A DNA stretch of 47,011 nt from assembly GCA_946540435.1 (NCBI GenBank), contig CAMNII010000016.1:1-47011 (forward strand). The letters run 5' to 3'. The stretch is from an uncultured Prevotella sp. (lineage in GTDB: Bacteria; Bacteroidota; Bacteroidia; Bacteroidales; Bacteroidaceae). The notes beneath the pieces were generated by a model. It had not been told where the DNA came from and searched no databases. It was given only the letters and a program-made list of their open reading frames with translations. Shown piece after piece: positions 25,165 through 33,910 of this stretch; positions within the stretch are counted from its first letter, which is position 1; every line of letters begins with the position of its first letter. Both the position numbers and the translations under genes were made by a program.

Positions 25165-26172
25165 TTATCTCGCGTCCATGGCCTGGCAGGCTGTGATGGC
25201 CACCATATAGTAGATGTCGTCGACGCTGCAGCCGCGGGAGAGGTCGTTCACCGGGCGTGCGATACCCTGCAGGATAGGACCGATGGCGATGGCGTCGCCC
25301 AGTCGCTGCACCAGCTTGTAGCCGATGTTACCCACCTCGAGGTTAGGAGCCACGAGCACATTGGCCCGGCCGGCGATGTCGCTGCCGGGAGCTTTCTTCT
25401 GGCCTACGCTGGGCACAAGGGCGGCATCGGCCTGCAGCTCACCGTCAATCTTCAGTTCAGGAGCCATCTCACGAGCCAGGCGTGTAGCCTCAACCACTTT
25501 GTCGACTACCTCGTGCTTGGCAGAGCCCTTCGTCGAGAAGCTCATCATGGCCACCCGTGGCTCCTCGAAGCCGGCCACGCTCTTGGCGGTCTGTGCTGTG
25601 CAGACGGCAATCTGTGCCAGCTGGTTAGCATCGGGCATCGGTGTCACTGCCACGTCGCCCATGACGACGATGCCGTTCTCGCCATACTGTGGCTGTTTGG
25701 TGATGAGCAGCATGGCACCGCTGACACAGGTGATGCCGGGTGCACACTTGATGATCTGCAGGGCGGGACGCAGTGTTTCGCCTGTTGTCGAGAGGGCTCC
25801 GGAGATCTGTCCGTCGGCACCCTCGGTCTTGATAATCATGCAGCCCAGGTAGAGTGGGTTCTTCACCAGTTGGCGTGCCTGCTCGATGGTCATGCCTTTG
25901 GACTTGCGCAACTCGCACAGCTGCTGTGCATACGTTTCGCTCTTGGGGTTGTCCTCGGGGTCGATGATTGTTGCTTTACGGATGTTTGTCAGTCCCCACT
26001 GGGCAGCCAGTCGGTCCAGCTCCTGCGGGTTACCGATGAGGATGAGGTCGGCCAACTCGTCGGCCAGCACACGGTCGGCAGCACGGAGAGTGCGTTCCTC
26101 CGTGGCTTCGGGCAGCACGATGCGCTGGCGGTTAGCCTTGGCGCGTGCTACAATCTGTTGTAGTAAATCCAT
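25165..26172 (-). CDS. pta: Phosphate acetyltransferase
   Basis: A 335-aa short-form phosphotransacetylase (catalytic domain only, without the N-terminal DRTGG region of the long form). It converts acetyl-CoA and phosphate to acetyl phosphate for AckA. Seen: RQRIVLPEATEERTLRAADR at the N-terminus, GALSTTGETLRPALQIIK, MLSFSTKGSAKHE-like spacing (MMSFSTKGSAKHEVVDKV), DGELQADAALVPSVGQKKAP and GSDIAGRANVLVAPNLEVGN, all family signatures. A promoter box lies at 26204-26211 and ackA follows, so this is the first gene of a pta-ackA operon. Confidence 0.98.
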   Translation of the reverse strand: MDLLQQIVARAKANRQRIVLPEATEERTLRAADRVLADELADLILIGNPQELDRLAAQWGLTNIRKATIIDPEDNPKSETYAQQLCELRKSKGMTIEQARQLVKNPLYLGCMIIKTEGADGQISGALSTTGETLRPALQIIKCAPGITCVSGAMLLITKQPQYGENGIVVMGDVAVTPMPDANQLAQIAVCTAQTAKSVAGFEEPRVAMMSFSTKGSAKHEVVDKVVEATRLAREMAPELKIDGELQADAALVPSVGQKKAPGSDIAGRANVLVAPNLEVGNIGYKLVQRLGDAIAIGPILQGIARPVNDLSRGCSVDDIYYMVAITACQAMDAR

Positions 26173-26203
26173 AGTATTTTATCGTATAATAGAATTATGC
26201 GTG

Positions 26204-26211
26204 CAAAGGTA
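26204..26211 (-). promoter_or_regulatory. Promoter -7 box for pta-ackA
   Basis: TACCTTTG on the minus strand, 32 bases before the pta ATG. No clear -33 box. Confidence 0.62.
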
Positions 26212-26318
26212 GTTAAAAAAACGCAGAAAAGAAAAAGAAAACAGATAAAAAAGACTAATGTCCTCAATACCACCCCAGCCCCATGACGTCCCGGCGGCGC
26301 TTAGGCGCTGACAAATGC

Positions 26319-26361
26319 AAAAGGAATCCAGGATGGTGATGTCATCCTGGATTCCTTTTTT
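26319..26361. terminator. Strong terminator after the SusD-like gene
   Basis: A perfect 17-bp stem (26319-26335 with 26343-26359) with a 7-base loop, AAAA on one side and six T (26356-26361) on the other, so it can act in either direction. Confidence 0.88.
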
Positions 26362-26387
26362 ACATTATTTCCAGAAGTGTTGAGTTC

Positions 26388-28085
26388 CTAATAACCTTCG
26401 TTCTGCTTGATGTTCCCGTTGGATTTATCAATTTCATCCGACGGATAGGGGAACACCATCATATAGTCTTGATAGGTGTTCTTGTAACGATAGTCTTCAT
26501 AATCTCCGATGGTGAAGTCGGAGAGGGGATTGCTACGGTCCTCATAATGGCGTACCCGGGGATGTGCGTTCAGTTCGGCCTCAGCCAAAGCCTTTAAGGA
26601 AGCATCATCCGAACGGTGCCAGCGTTTCAGGTCAAACAGGTGGTCGGCATATTCAAATGCCAACTCACAACGGCGCTCATGATAGAGGTCGGCAAAGGTG
26701 GCATTGCCCTTCAGCGACTGTAGCTTTGAGCGGGTCCTGACAGCATTGATGTCCGCTGCAGCCAAGTCGGCATGGCCTTGGTTCAGATATGCCTCAGCAC
26801 GCAGCAGGAGGATATCGGCAAAGCGTATGATGGGGAAATTCAACTTTGCAACAGGCCAGTCGCCATCTGTACTGACATAATCGTTATCAACAGGATTGGC
26901 ATGGCCAAAGGGTTCCATGTACTTATTGATCATGAAACCGGATTCTAAATCTCTGGTCGAATAGAACCTGCGCGTGTCACCGAAGAAGGGGAACTCGTCG
27001 TTGTATGCCAGTATAGAGCGTTTCAGGCGAACGTTATCCTCACCATCCTTCAGCATCTCCTCAAAGATATCGTAGGAAGGTTTGATTTGCCCCCAACCGT
27101 TCATATAGCCCCATGCTCCGTTTTCAAGCACTACTCCAGGAAGTTCAATGCCGGCAACGTTATACTCCAAGGTCTTTCTTGCCGGGCAACCAAAGAGATA
27201 TTCGGGACCGAACCATTTCTTCTCGTCAGAGGTGAAGTTGTCTTCAAAGTTGTCATTTAAGCCCGCACCATAAGTCGTCTCCAGATCGTTCACCGTATTG
27301 ATGACGTCAGTCCATTTGCCGGAATCCCATGTAGCCCAATAGGCAAATACCTTCGCCTTCAAGCCCAGGGCAGCTTGCTTCTGAGCGCGGTAGCGTTCGT
27401 CTTTAGGAAGGTCGGAGAGGACAGGTAGAAGCATGATTGCCTTGTCGAGGTCTGCCAATATCATCTCATAGTCTTCCATGACGGTTGCCTGTTGGGTAAT
27501 GTTCCAACCAGACCAAGTGGTGCTGCTCGTAAAGGGCACGCCCTGCTTGTCGGTTCCATAGCGGTAGGCCAGCAGGAAATGATAGAAAGCACGGAAGAAA
27601 TAGGCCTCACCCAGCGTGCGATTGCCGATTTCGGTACGGTTTTCTATTCCTTCCAGACTGCCAATAACAGTATTAGCCCCGATAATTCCATTTTTTATTA
27701 CGTTGAAGGAATTCGTCAATGGAGACTCGTTGCCTCTGTAGTTGAAAGTGGCCAACGTGGGAAAAGCACGGGTCCGCCCCCATACAATGTCGCAGGCAGC
27801 TCCCTGCTCCCACATCAGGTCGCGTCCAAAAAGAGACTCTGAAGCAAAACCACCATTGGTGCTAAGGTCCGTATAAAACTTCTCCGTCGTTGCGACAGCA
27901 ATGATTTCTTTCAGTTCATTGTCGGTTGCAAAAGTAACGCTGTCAATACCGGAGATGCTTGCAGAGGTTACGACCTCAGTTCTCCACGACCAGGGTGATG
28001 CATGGTGCCAAAATACCATGTTGTTCTGTGCGGAAAGACTCATGGCCGATGCCATGAAAAGGCATGTAAATATTGTTTTTTTCAT
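26388..28085 (-). CDS. SusD/RagB-like protein without lipobox and without SusC partner
   Basis: A 565-aa protein of the SusD/RagB family, which binds glycans or peptides at the outer membrane beside a TonB-dependent SusC channel. The family pattern is clear: LGEAYFFRAFYHFLLAYRYG, QAALGLKAKVFAYWATWDSG, INKYMEPFGHANPVDND, FADILLLRAEAYLNQGHADL and ERRCELAFEYADHLFDLKRW. Two oddities: the signal peptide (CLFMASAMSLSAQ) has no lipobox cysteine, and the first 50 mature residues (NNMVFWHHASPW to ISGIDSVTFATD) replace the usual SusD N-terminus with an element ending in an IDSVTF motif. No SusC gene is in the window. It follows a small secreted protein gene after six bases and ends before a strong terminator. 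Confidence 0.88.
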   Translation of the reverse strand: MKKTIFTCLFMASAMSLSAQNNMVFWHHASPWSWRTEVVTSASISGIDSVTFATDNELKEIIAVATTEKFYTDLSTNGGFASESLFGRDLMWEQGAACDIVWGRTRAFPTLATFNYRGNESPLTNSFNVIKNGIIGANTVIGSLEGIENRTEIGNRTLGEAYFFRAFYHFLLAYRYGTDKQGVPFTSSTTWSGWNITQQATVMEDYEMILADLDKAIMLLPVLSDLPKDERYRAQKQAALGLKAKVFAYWATWDSGKWTDVINTVNDLETTYGAGLNDNFEDNFTSDEKKWFGPEYLFGCPARKTLEYNVAGIELPGVVLENGAWGYMNGWGQIKPSYDIFEEMLKDGEDNVRLKRSILAYNDEFPFFGDTRRFYSTRDLESGFMINKYMEPFGHANPVDNDYVSTDGDWPVAKLNFPIIRFADILLLRAEAYLNQGHADLAAADINAVRTRSKLQSLKGNATFADLYHERRCELAFEYADHLFDLKRWHRSDDASLKALAEAELNAHPRVRHYEDRSNPLSDFTIGDYEDYRYKNTYQDYMMVFPYPSDEIDKSNGNIKQNEGY

Positions 28086-28091
28086 AATTGA

Positions 28092-28559
28092 TTACTTCTT
28101 GATGATTTTTACTGTATTGTTGCCACCCTTTAAGATGTAGACTCCAGCCGGCAACTGGCTGTAGTGGACTTCTGCCATACCATGCTCGTCGGCACGAACG
28201 GTTGTCACCTGCTGACCGCCCGATGAGAATACTGACACGAGGCTGCCCGCACGAAGTCCCTTGAACAGGGCCCGGCCATCCGACAGCTGCGGACGGGAAG
28301 ACTCTTCAACGACTTCATGAATAGCATCGGGTAATGCGTCGAAGAACTTAAAACTCAGAACCTCACTGATGACGAACGTCAAATCTTCGCCCTTGCAGGT
28401 TACGATAAACTCATTGTCATCAGGCACTACTAAGGGTCTGTCGGCCAAGAGAAATGTGGTTGTCGCTCCGTCAGTACCGGTAATGACAAGGTACTTGAGT
28501 TCGGCAGCCCTCATCATCAGGGGACAGAGCAAGAAGAACAATATAATGATTTTTCTCAT
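28092..28559 (-). CDS. Small secreted protein with T9SS-like C-terminal tail
   Basis: A 155-aa exported protein: signal peptide IIILFFLLCPLMMRAA, a short beta-rich domain (LKYLVITGTDGATTTFLLAD, DNEFIVTCKGEDLTFVISEV) ending in a VLSFKFFD motif, a linker, then a C-terminal domain (FKGLRAGSLVSVFSSGGQQV, LPAGVYILKGGNNTVKIIKK) typical of type IX secretion sorting domains in Bacteroidetes. Its N-terminal domain resembles the extra N-terminal piece of the SusD-like protein, whose start lies six bases downstream. The two are surely co-transcribed and may form a surface complex. Upstream, 96 bases away, is the DUF3472-like gene on the same strand; no promoter box was found between them. Confidence 0.78.
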   Translation of the reverse strand: MRKIIILFFLLCPLMMRAAELKYLVITGTDGATTTFLLADRPLVVPDDNEFIVTCKGEDLTFVISEVLSFKFFDALPDAIHEVVEESSRPQLSDGRALFKGLRAGSLVSVFSSGGQQVTTVRADEHGMAEVHYSQLPAGVYILKGGNNTVKIIKK

Positions 28560-28579
28560 AGGTAATTATTATTTTTATT

Positions 28580-28625
28580 GGAAGTAAATGCCAAGCAAGC
28601 TATGCCATGCCTGGCATTTACTTCC
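28580..28625. repeat. 14-bp inverted repeat between two surface-protein genes
   Basis: GGAAGTAAATGCCA (28580-28593) pairs perfectly with TGGCATTTACTTCC (28612-28625). There is no T run on the minus strand, so it looks more like an RNA-stabilising hairpin or attenuator than a classical terminator. Confidence 0.7.
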
Positions 28626-28655
28626 GGATTGTTTATTCTTTATGTAATCAGCTTA

Positions 28656-31600
28656 TTACTTGATGACTTTCTTGCCTTTGTAGATATACACGCCCTTTGC
28701 GGGTGTCTCTGTCAGGCGTCGGCCCTGCATGTCGTACTGTGGAACGTCACGCTGGTTGGCCTTGATGGCTTCGATGCCCGTGAAGGTGGTGTCGAAGGTA
28801 AGCTCCTTGGTGCCTTCGGGCATTTCTTCTGCGGGGATGTACACGGTGTTGGCGGGCAGCGATGTCATGACGTTGAGCTTCATGACGGGTTGCTCAGTCT
28901 CACTGTCGAGTAGGAAGGCGACGTTGCGTGCCACGGAGGTCTTCAGGAAGGTGCCGCGGAAGATGTTGTCAGTGGGTGTTGCTGCGGCAGCCTTGGCTTG
29001 TTGCTCGGTTGTCTTGGGGTACACCTGCAGGGCAACCGTCTTGCTGCCTTTGCTGTCGAGGAGCACGGGTGTTCCTGCGGGGATGAGGTCGGTGGGCAGC
29101 GTGGCAGTGGTCAGCTCGGCCTGTCCGTCAGTGGGTTGTCCGGCAATGCCGGTGGCGTAGTAGGCTACAGCAGCCGTTCCTTCAGCGGGTTTGGCGTCGA
29201 AGGCGGCGTGGAATGGTTTGACGAAGCTGTCGCTAAAGTCGACGTTGATCGTCTTTGCCGGTTCGAGGTACCATACGGCATTGGGCGATGTGGCAACGCC
29301 GGTGGTGAGTGCCGACGTACCGGCGAGGAGTGCGTTCACCGTGGTCTTTGAGCCGCGGATGGTGAAGTGGCATCCTCCGAGGTCAACGAGGTAGATGGTG
29401 CCTGGTGTGTCGCCGACGACGACTTGCTGGTTGGCTGTCGTTGCTATCTTGACGATGCTGAGTCCCTGACTGCTGAGTTTGTAGCCTTCGCCTTCGGGCT
29501 CGAACTGCCAGTACTGTCCGCACCGTGTCTCGTCGATGGCACCGACGGAGAGGGTCTGTGCGTCGTCAACGGTGACATAGGGCTTGCTTTGGAAGCTGCG
29601 GCTTGCTGAGCGCAGGCGGTAGAGTGTCGTCTCGGGTTCGAAGGTGATGCGCTCTGCGCTGTTGAAGAGTTCGCGGAGTTCCTGTGGGCTCATGTTCTCG
29701 AGGGTGATGGCTTCTTCGAGTTGTTGGCGGATGTTCTCGTCGACGATGGCTCCGACGACGCCATCAGGCAGTTCGAGGGCGCTGGCTACTTCCTCTGCCA
29801 GTTCCACGTAGTCGGCAGACTCACCGATGCGGTCGATGACTTTGTTGATGTATTCGTCGGAGGGCTGCATGGTGACGTTGTCGAGCAGTTCGAAGGTTGC
29901 TGCAGCGTTCTGTGCGCGTGCCTTCGAGATGGTGGCCTTGGTGCTGGTGGGTTGTATGCACAGGTAGCTGTCGGCCTGTTTGAAGGCGAAGCCGTTGGGA
30001 ACCTTTGTTACAGTCAGTGGCGATGCGTAGCTGCTCAGGAGGTTGTCTTTGCTGAGGTCGAGGAATTTCTCGAGTCCGATGTTGTAGAGGTAGTAGTCGT
30101 CGCCTTTGTCGGGACGGATGAGCACCCAGTTGGCGTTGAGGTCGGTGACGGGTATCTGTTCTTTGGCTTCTTCCGTGGCGCGGTTGGCTGTTGAGCATGC
30201 TGCGCGGAGGCTTGCCGTGCCGTCGTCGTTGAGCTTACCGCTGACGATGCCTTGTCCGGCGGGCTGCCGCAGCATGTAGGCGCGATAGGTACCGATGTTC
30301 TCGAGCCGCTGTACGGAGCTGTAGAGGAGTGGTGAGTGGTCCTCGGCCATGGTGTAGATGGCGCGTCGGAGCATGGTTTGGTTGAACGACCCGTTGTTAT
30401 AGGCTCTGATGACGGGTTCGAGGGCTTCCGATGTGTAGCCGTTGAACTGGTCGGCTTGTGCGATGAGGTCTTCGGCAAGCGCTTTCAGTCCTTCCTGTGT
30501 GGGGTTCTCCTCGTAGCGGCTTGTCATGACGGTGTTGCGGTAGTAGTTACGCACGGCCTGGTCGACTCTGCGCTGCATGTTGAGCAGGTTGATGGTGTCG
30601 ACGCACTGCTGGTCTTCAGCCTGTGGCACGGTATAGGTGTGCATGACGCAGTCGTGCATGTTCCCAAATCCTCCTGCTGTCATGTAGATGGCATTGGGGT
30701 CTTCTTCGCTGATACCCCAGTTCATGTCGATGCGGCGGTCGCGCAGGTCGGCGCGCAGTCGCGACGCGTCGTAGTACACACCTGAGCTGGCGCGGTTGCA
30801 GTGGTACCATTTGTTGGATGCGATGGAGTGGAGGTAGCAGTTGCGGAAGACGGCGTCGCGGCGGTACTGTCCTGCTGTTGGCGACCAGTTTTCGAGGAAT
30901 GCTCCCCAGGTGTCGACGTAGTTGCCCGTTCCGCTCTTGCGGAGTGTGGCCTGGTAGGTCCATTCGCTGTCGCCTTCCATCTTATACCATAGGGACACGA
31001 GGGTGTTGTTGTAGACGAAGGTCTTCGGTGTGCCGTTGTCGTCGATGGTGACGGTGATATCCTCCGGACGGCAGGTGAAGAGCATCTGCACCCACTTGCC
31101 GGGCTGCCACCAGTAGCCTTCGCCCTTCATGGCCTGAATGCCGGTGCCTTCGTTGCCGAAACGGTTGAATTTCACGGCTTCGTTCTTGTCGAGTCCGCCC
31201 GAGCGGAGGTATTCCGGCAGGTAGGGTGTCTTGTCGACATCGCCATTGTCCCACATCGAGAAGATGACGTTGTGCCAGAAGTTCTTGAAGTAGTTGCGCG
31301 GCGTTACGCTGGTGTCCAGACACGATTGTATGCCGAGGTATCCGCCCAGCAGGTTCATGGTAGAGATGTAGGAGTTGATGCCCTCATAGTCTTCCGGTGC
31401 TTTCACCTCGAGGTAGACGCAGTCGAAGGATGCTCCTGTGGGTGCCTCGGTGTTGGTGGTGCGCCAGTTGCTCAGGTAGGTGGCGATGGCACTGTAGATG
31501 CGTGGTGTGCAGATGGCTGTTGTCGATGTGCGCTGGAAGAGGATATAGTCGAAGCGCCCGAGGCATGAGCTGGCATCTTCGCTGGTGAACTCGAGTCTGT

Positions 31601-32069
31601 ACCAGGCGTCTTTCTCGATGTTGATGTCGGGCAGACACTCTACGAGTTGCTGTTCGCCGGGTTTGTTGCAGTGGATGTCGCCGGAATAGATGACTTCTTT
31701 CGTCTCAGGGTTGGAGAATTTGACATGTATGGTTGCGGTCTTTCCTGAGCGTGTGGCGATGAGCATGTCGGCGCGGGTGTGTCCCTCGGGCACGTGTACG
31801 TAGTAGGCCAGCGTGCGGCTTGCCGATGGCCATGAGAGGGTGTAGTTCCATTGGGTGTTCCAGTCGCTGACGGAGGTCACCAGCTTCTTTTTGAGGTTAC
31901 CTTTCTTGTCGTACTCCGGTCGGTCGGTGTTCGAGACGTAGTTGTTGGCCAGGTCCTCGATGCATACGTTTGCTGCATAGACCGTGTCCTTCTGTGCTTG
32001 ATACGACTGTGCCTTGATGCCTGTCATGACAGTCATGGCCAGTAAGGTTAATAGTAGTTTTTTTGTCAT
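28656..32069 (-). CDS. Large secreted DUF5077/DUF3472-like protein
   Basis: A 1137-aa exported protein (signal peptide LLLTLLAMTVMTGIKA; start 32069 chosen because the open frame above it overlaps cdaA antisense-like codons). The N-terminal 150 residues (LSWPSASRTLAYYVHVPEGH, YRLEFTSEDASSCLGRFDYI) fit DUF5077, followed by a DUF3472-like region (FDCVYLEVKAPEDYEGINSY, GFGNMHDCVMHTYTVPQAED). The middle is helical. The C-terminal 450 residues resemble other Prevotella surface proteins (SKPYVTVDDAQTLSVGAIDE) and end with a sorting-like tail (YDMQGRRLTETPAKGVYIYK). Lectin-like domains suggest binding or processing of host or plant glycans at the surface, not shown here. It may share a transcript with the small secreted protein and SusD-like genes downstream. 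Confidence 0.78.
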   Translation of the reverse strand: MTKKLLLTLLAMTVMTGIKAQSYQAQKDTVYAANVCIEDLANNYVSNTDRPEYDKKGNLKKKLVTSVSDWNTQWNYTLSWPSASRTLAYYVHVPEGHTRADMLIATRSGKTATIHVKFSNPETKEVIYSGDIHCNKPGEQQLVECLPDINIEKDAWYRLEFTSEDASSCLGRFDYILFQRTSTTAICTPRIYSAIATYLSNWRTTNTEAPTGASFDCVYLEVKAPEDYEGINSYISTMNLLGGYLGIQSCLDTSVTPRNYFKNFWHNVIFSMWDNGDVDKTPYLPEYLRSGGLDKNEAVKFNRFGNEGTGIQAMKGEGYWWQPGKWVQMLFTCRPEDITVTIDDNGTPKTFVYNNTLVSLWYKMEGDSEWTYQATLRKSGTGNYVDTWGAFLENWSPTAGQYRRDAVFRNCYLHSIASNKWYHCNRASSGVYYDASRLRADLRDRRIDMNWGISEEDPNAIYMTAGGFGNMHDCVMHTYTVPQAEDQQCVDTINLLNMQRRVDQAVRNYYRNTVMTSRYEENPTQEGLKALAEDLIAQADQFNGYTSEALEPVIRAYNNGSFNQTMLRRAIYTMAEDHSPLLYSSVQRLENIGTYRAYMLRQPAGQGIVSGKLNDDGTASLRAACSTANRATEEAKEQIPVTDLNANWVLIRPDKGDDYYLYNIGLEKFLDLSKDNLLSSYASPLTVTKVPNGFAFKQADSYLCIQPTSTKATISKARAQNAAATFELLDNVTMQPSDEYINKVIDRIGESADYVELAEEVASALELPDGVVGAIVDENIRQQLEEAITLENMSPQELRELFNSAERITFEPETTLYRLRSASRSFQSKPYVTVDDAQTLSVGAIDETRCGQYWQFEPEGEGYKLSSQGLSIVKIATTANQQVVVGDTPGTIYLVDLGGCHFTIRGSKTTVNALLAGTSALTTGVATSPNAVWYLEPAKTINVDFSDSFVKPFHAAFDAKPAEGTAAVAYYATGIAGQPTDGQAELTTATLPTDLIPAGTPVLLDSKGSKTVALQVYPKTTEQQAKAAAATPTDNIFRGTFLKTSVARNVAFLLDSETEQPVMKLNVMTSLPANTVYIPAEEMPEGTKELTFDTTFTGIEAIKANQRDVPQYDMQGRRLTETPAKGVYIYKGKKVIK

Positions 32070-32137
32070 AGTGGTAAAAGGTTTAGGTTGTTTTATATTT
32101 TTTTTCTCTTTCTTTCTTGTTGCGGGTGTGGTGTCAA

Positions 32138-32173
32138 GGTTATCGTTATGGTTAAGGTAATGGTTAGGGTAAT
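32138..32173 (+). repeat. Three tandem 12-bp repeats
   Basis: GGTTATCGTTAT, GGTTAAGGTAAT, GGTTAGGGTAAT, with the next GGT beginning a fourth. Located in the gap between cdaA and the DUF3472-like gene. Confidence 0.8.
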
Positions 32174-32182
32174 GGTCGGGAA

Positions 32183-32956
32183 TCAGGCCATCTCCTTGGC
32201 CAGCTGGCTCTCGAGTTCCTCTGCCGACAGCCTCAGCCGGAATTCTCCTCTGACAGCCATGCTGATACGTCCTGTCTCTTCGCTGACGACGATGGCTATG
32301 GCGTCGCTGCTCTGTGAGATGCCCATGGCGGCGCGGTGGCGCAGTCCCAGCTCCTTGGGGATGTCCTGGTCGTGGCTGACGGGGAGGATGCATCCTGCAG
32401 CCTTGATGCGTCGTTTCGAGATTACCATTGCACCGTCGTGGAGGGGCGAGTTCTTGAAGAAGATGTTTTCGATGAGCCGTTGCGAAATCTTTCCGTCGAT
32501 GCGCTCGCCGGTGTCGGTGATGTCGTTGAGCGAGATGGCGCGTTCGATGACGATGAGTGCGCCCACCTTGTCCTTGCCCATGCTCATGCACGCCATGACG
32601 ATGGGCATGATGGTCTCCTTGTCTTCTTCCGGTTCCTTATGGTGGTTGACAGAGAACAGCTTGCTTATTCTGCGGAAGCGCTGGTGGGCTCCGAGGGTGT
32701 AGAGGAACTTTCTGATTTCCTCCTGGAAGAGGATGATGAGGGCGATGACACCGACGCTGACCAGTTTGTCCATGATGCTGCCCAGAAGGCGCATCTCCAT
32801 GATCTGGCTGACGAAGAGCCATACGAAGACGAATATCATGATGCCGATGAACACGTTCAGCGACCGGCTCTCTTTCATCAGTCGGTAGACGTAGTAGAGC
32901 AACATGGCTACGAGGACTACGTCAACGATGTCTTTTATACCTATTTCAAATGGCAT
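32183..32956 (-). CDS. cdaA: Diadenylate cyclase, CdaA type
   Basis: A 257-aa membrane enzyme making cyclic di-AMP from two ATP. Three N-terminal membrane helices (about residues 11-25, 35-51 and 62-78) precede the DAC domain, whose active-site motifs are seen: PLHDGAMVI (DGA at 174-176) and GLRHRAAMG (RHR at 206-208). Length is normal for CdaA. Cyclic di-AMP controls osmolyte and cell-wall homeostasis. Its start lies inside the last 11 bases of folP, so the pair is translationally coupled; a folP-cdaA order is familiar in Bacteroidetes. Confidence 0.97.
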   Translation of the reverse strand: MPFEIGIKDIVDVVLVAMLLYYVYRLMKESRSLNVFIGIMIFVFVWLFVSQIMEMRLLGSIMDKLVSVGVIALIILFQEEIRKFLYTLGAHQRFRRISKLFSVNHHKEPEEDKETIMPIVMACMSMGKDKVGALIVIERAISLNDITDTGERIDGKISQRLIENIFFKNSPLHDGAMVISKRRIKAAGCILPVSHDQDIPKELGLRHRAAMGISQSSDAIAIVVSEETGRISMAVRGEFRLRLSAEELESQLAKEMA

Positions 32957-33809
32957 GGGTGTGTATAGGGTTGTGATTGTTCATTGCTGCTTTAGTCTTC
33001 TCGACGAGGGCGACAGCCTCGCAGGCTGCCCTGACGTCGTGGACGCGGAGAATGTCGGCACCGGCCTGCAGCGCCAGCGTATGGACGACGGTGGTGCCGT
33101 TGAGTGCTTCGTCGGCAGTGATGCCGAGCACCTTGCTGACCATGCTCTTGCGCGACATTCCCACCAGTAGCGGGCATCCGAGCGTATGGAGTATTTCCAA
33201 CTGTCCCAGTATCTCGTAGTTCTCGTCGAGGGTCTTCCCGAATCCGAAACCAGGGTCGAGGATGATGTCGCTCACCCCTGCCGCATGCAGGTCGGCCACC
33301 TTCCGGCTGAAGTTCGTCAGCATCTGCCTGATGTCGGGCTGCACCGACATGAGGATGTAGGGCACATGCAACTGTGCCACCACGTCGGACATGCGCTCCT
33401 GCTCGTGGATGGGTGTGCCTACGATGCCCGTCAGACCATCTTCCGACACGTCGTTGATGATGTCGGCACCCCATTCCTCCACGCTGCGGCGTGCGATGGC
33501 CGGGCGGAACGTGTCGACGGAGATGATGGCGTCCGGCACTTCGCGGCGCACAATGCGCAGGGCCTGCTGCAGGCGGCGGCATTCTTCCTCCTCGGCAACC
33601 TCCTGTGCTCCGGGGCGGGTGGAGAAAGCGCCTACATCGATGAAGCTCCCGCCCTCTTCCACGATCTGCGTGGCCCGCTGTGCGATGTCGCGTTCGGTCT
33701 CCGTGCGACTGCCGGTATAGAAGGAGTCGGGCGTAGCATTGAGAATCCCCATCACTACGGGGCGTTCCAGGCTGAAGAGCTGTCCTCTGATGTTGAGCGT
33801 AGATTTCAT
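32946..33809 (-). CDS. folP: Dihydropteroate synthase
   Basis: A 287-aa TIM-barrel enzyme joining p-aminobenzoate to the pterin diphosphate in folate synthesis, and the sulfonamide target. Seen: VMGILNATPDSFYTGSR (signature 1, pterin loop), FIDVGAFSTRPGAQEV (signature 2), IISVDTFRP, ADIINDVSEDG, and ILDPGFGFGKTLDENYEILG near the C-terminus. Length is normal. It is first in an operon with cdaA (11-base overlap), driven by the promoter at 33828-33858. Confidence 0.98.
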   Translation of the reverse strand: MKSTLNIRGQLFSLERPVVMGILNATPDSFYTGSRTETERDIAQRATQIVEEGGSFIDVGAFSTRPGAQEVAEEEECRRLQQALRIVRREVPDAIISVDTFRPAIARRSVEEWGADIINDVSEDGLTGIVGTPIHEQERMSDVVAQLHVPYILMSVQPDIRQMLTNFSRKVADLHAAGVSDIILDPGFGFGKTLDENYEILGQLEILHTLGCPLLVGMSRKSMVSKVLGITADEALNGTTVVHTLALQAGADILRVHDVRAACEAVALVEKTKAAMNNHNPIHTHAI

Positions 33810-33827
33810 GACTATGGTTTAATCCTG

Positions 33828-33858
33828 CAAATTTACACACTATTTTTGATACCCCCAA
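33828..33858 (-). promoter_or_regulatory. Bacteroidetes-type promoter for folP-cdaA
   Basis: On the minus strand TTG (33856-33858), 20 bases, TAAATTTG (33828-33835). ATG 33809 is 18 bases downstream. Confidence 0.78.
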
Positions 33859-33910
33859 CTTTTTATTGAAAAAAGTAAGGGAAAAGTGTAAAAACGTGCA
33901 TAGCAGTCGA

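Noticed and set aside
28580..28625. A terminator between the DUF3472-like gene and the small secreted protein gene
   Set aside because: The stem is perfect, but no T run follows on the minus strand, so read-through into the downstream pair seems possible; listed only as an inverted repeat.
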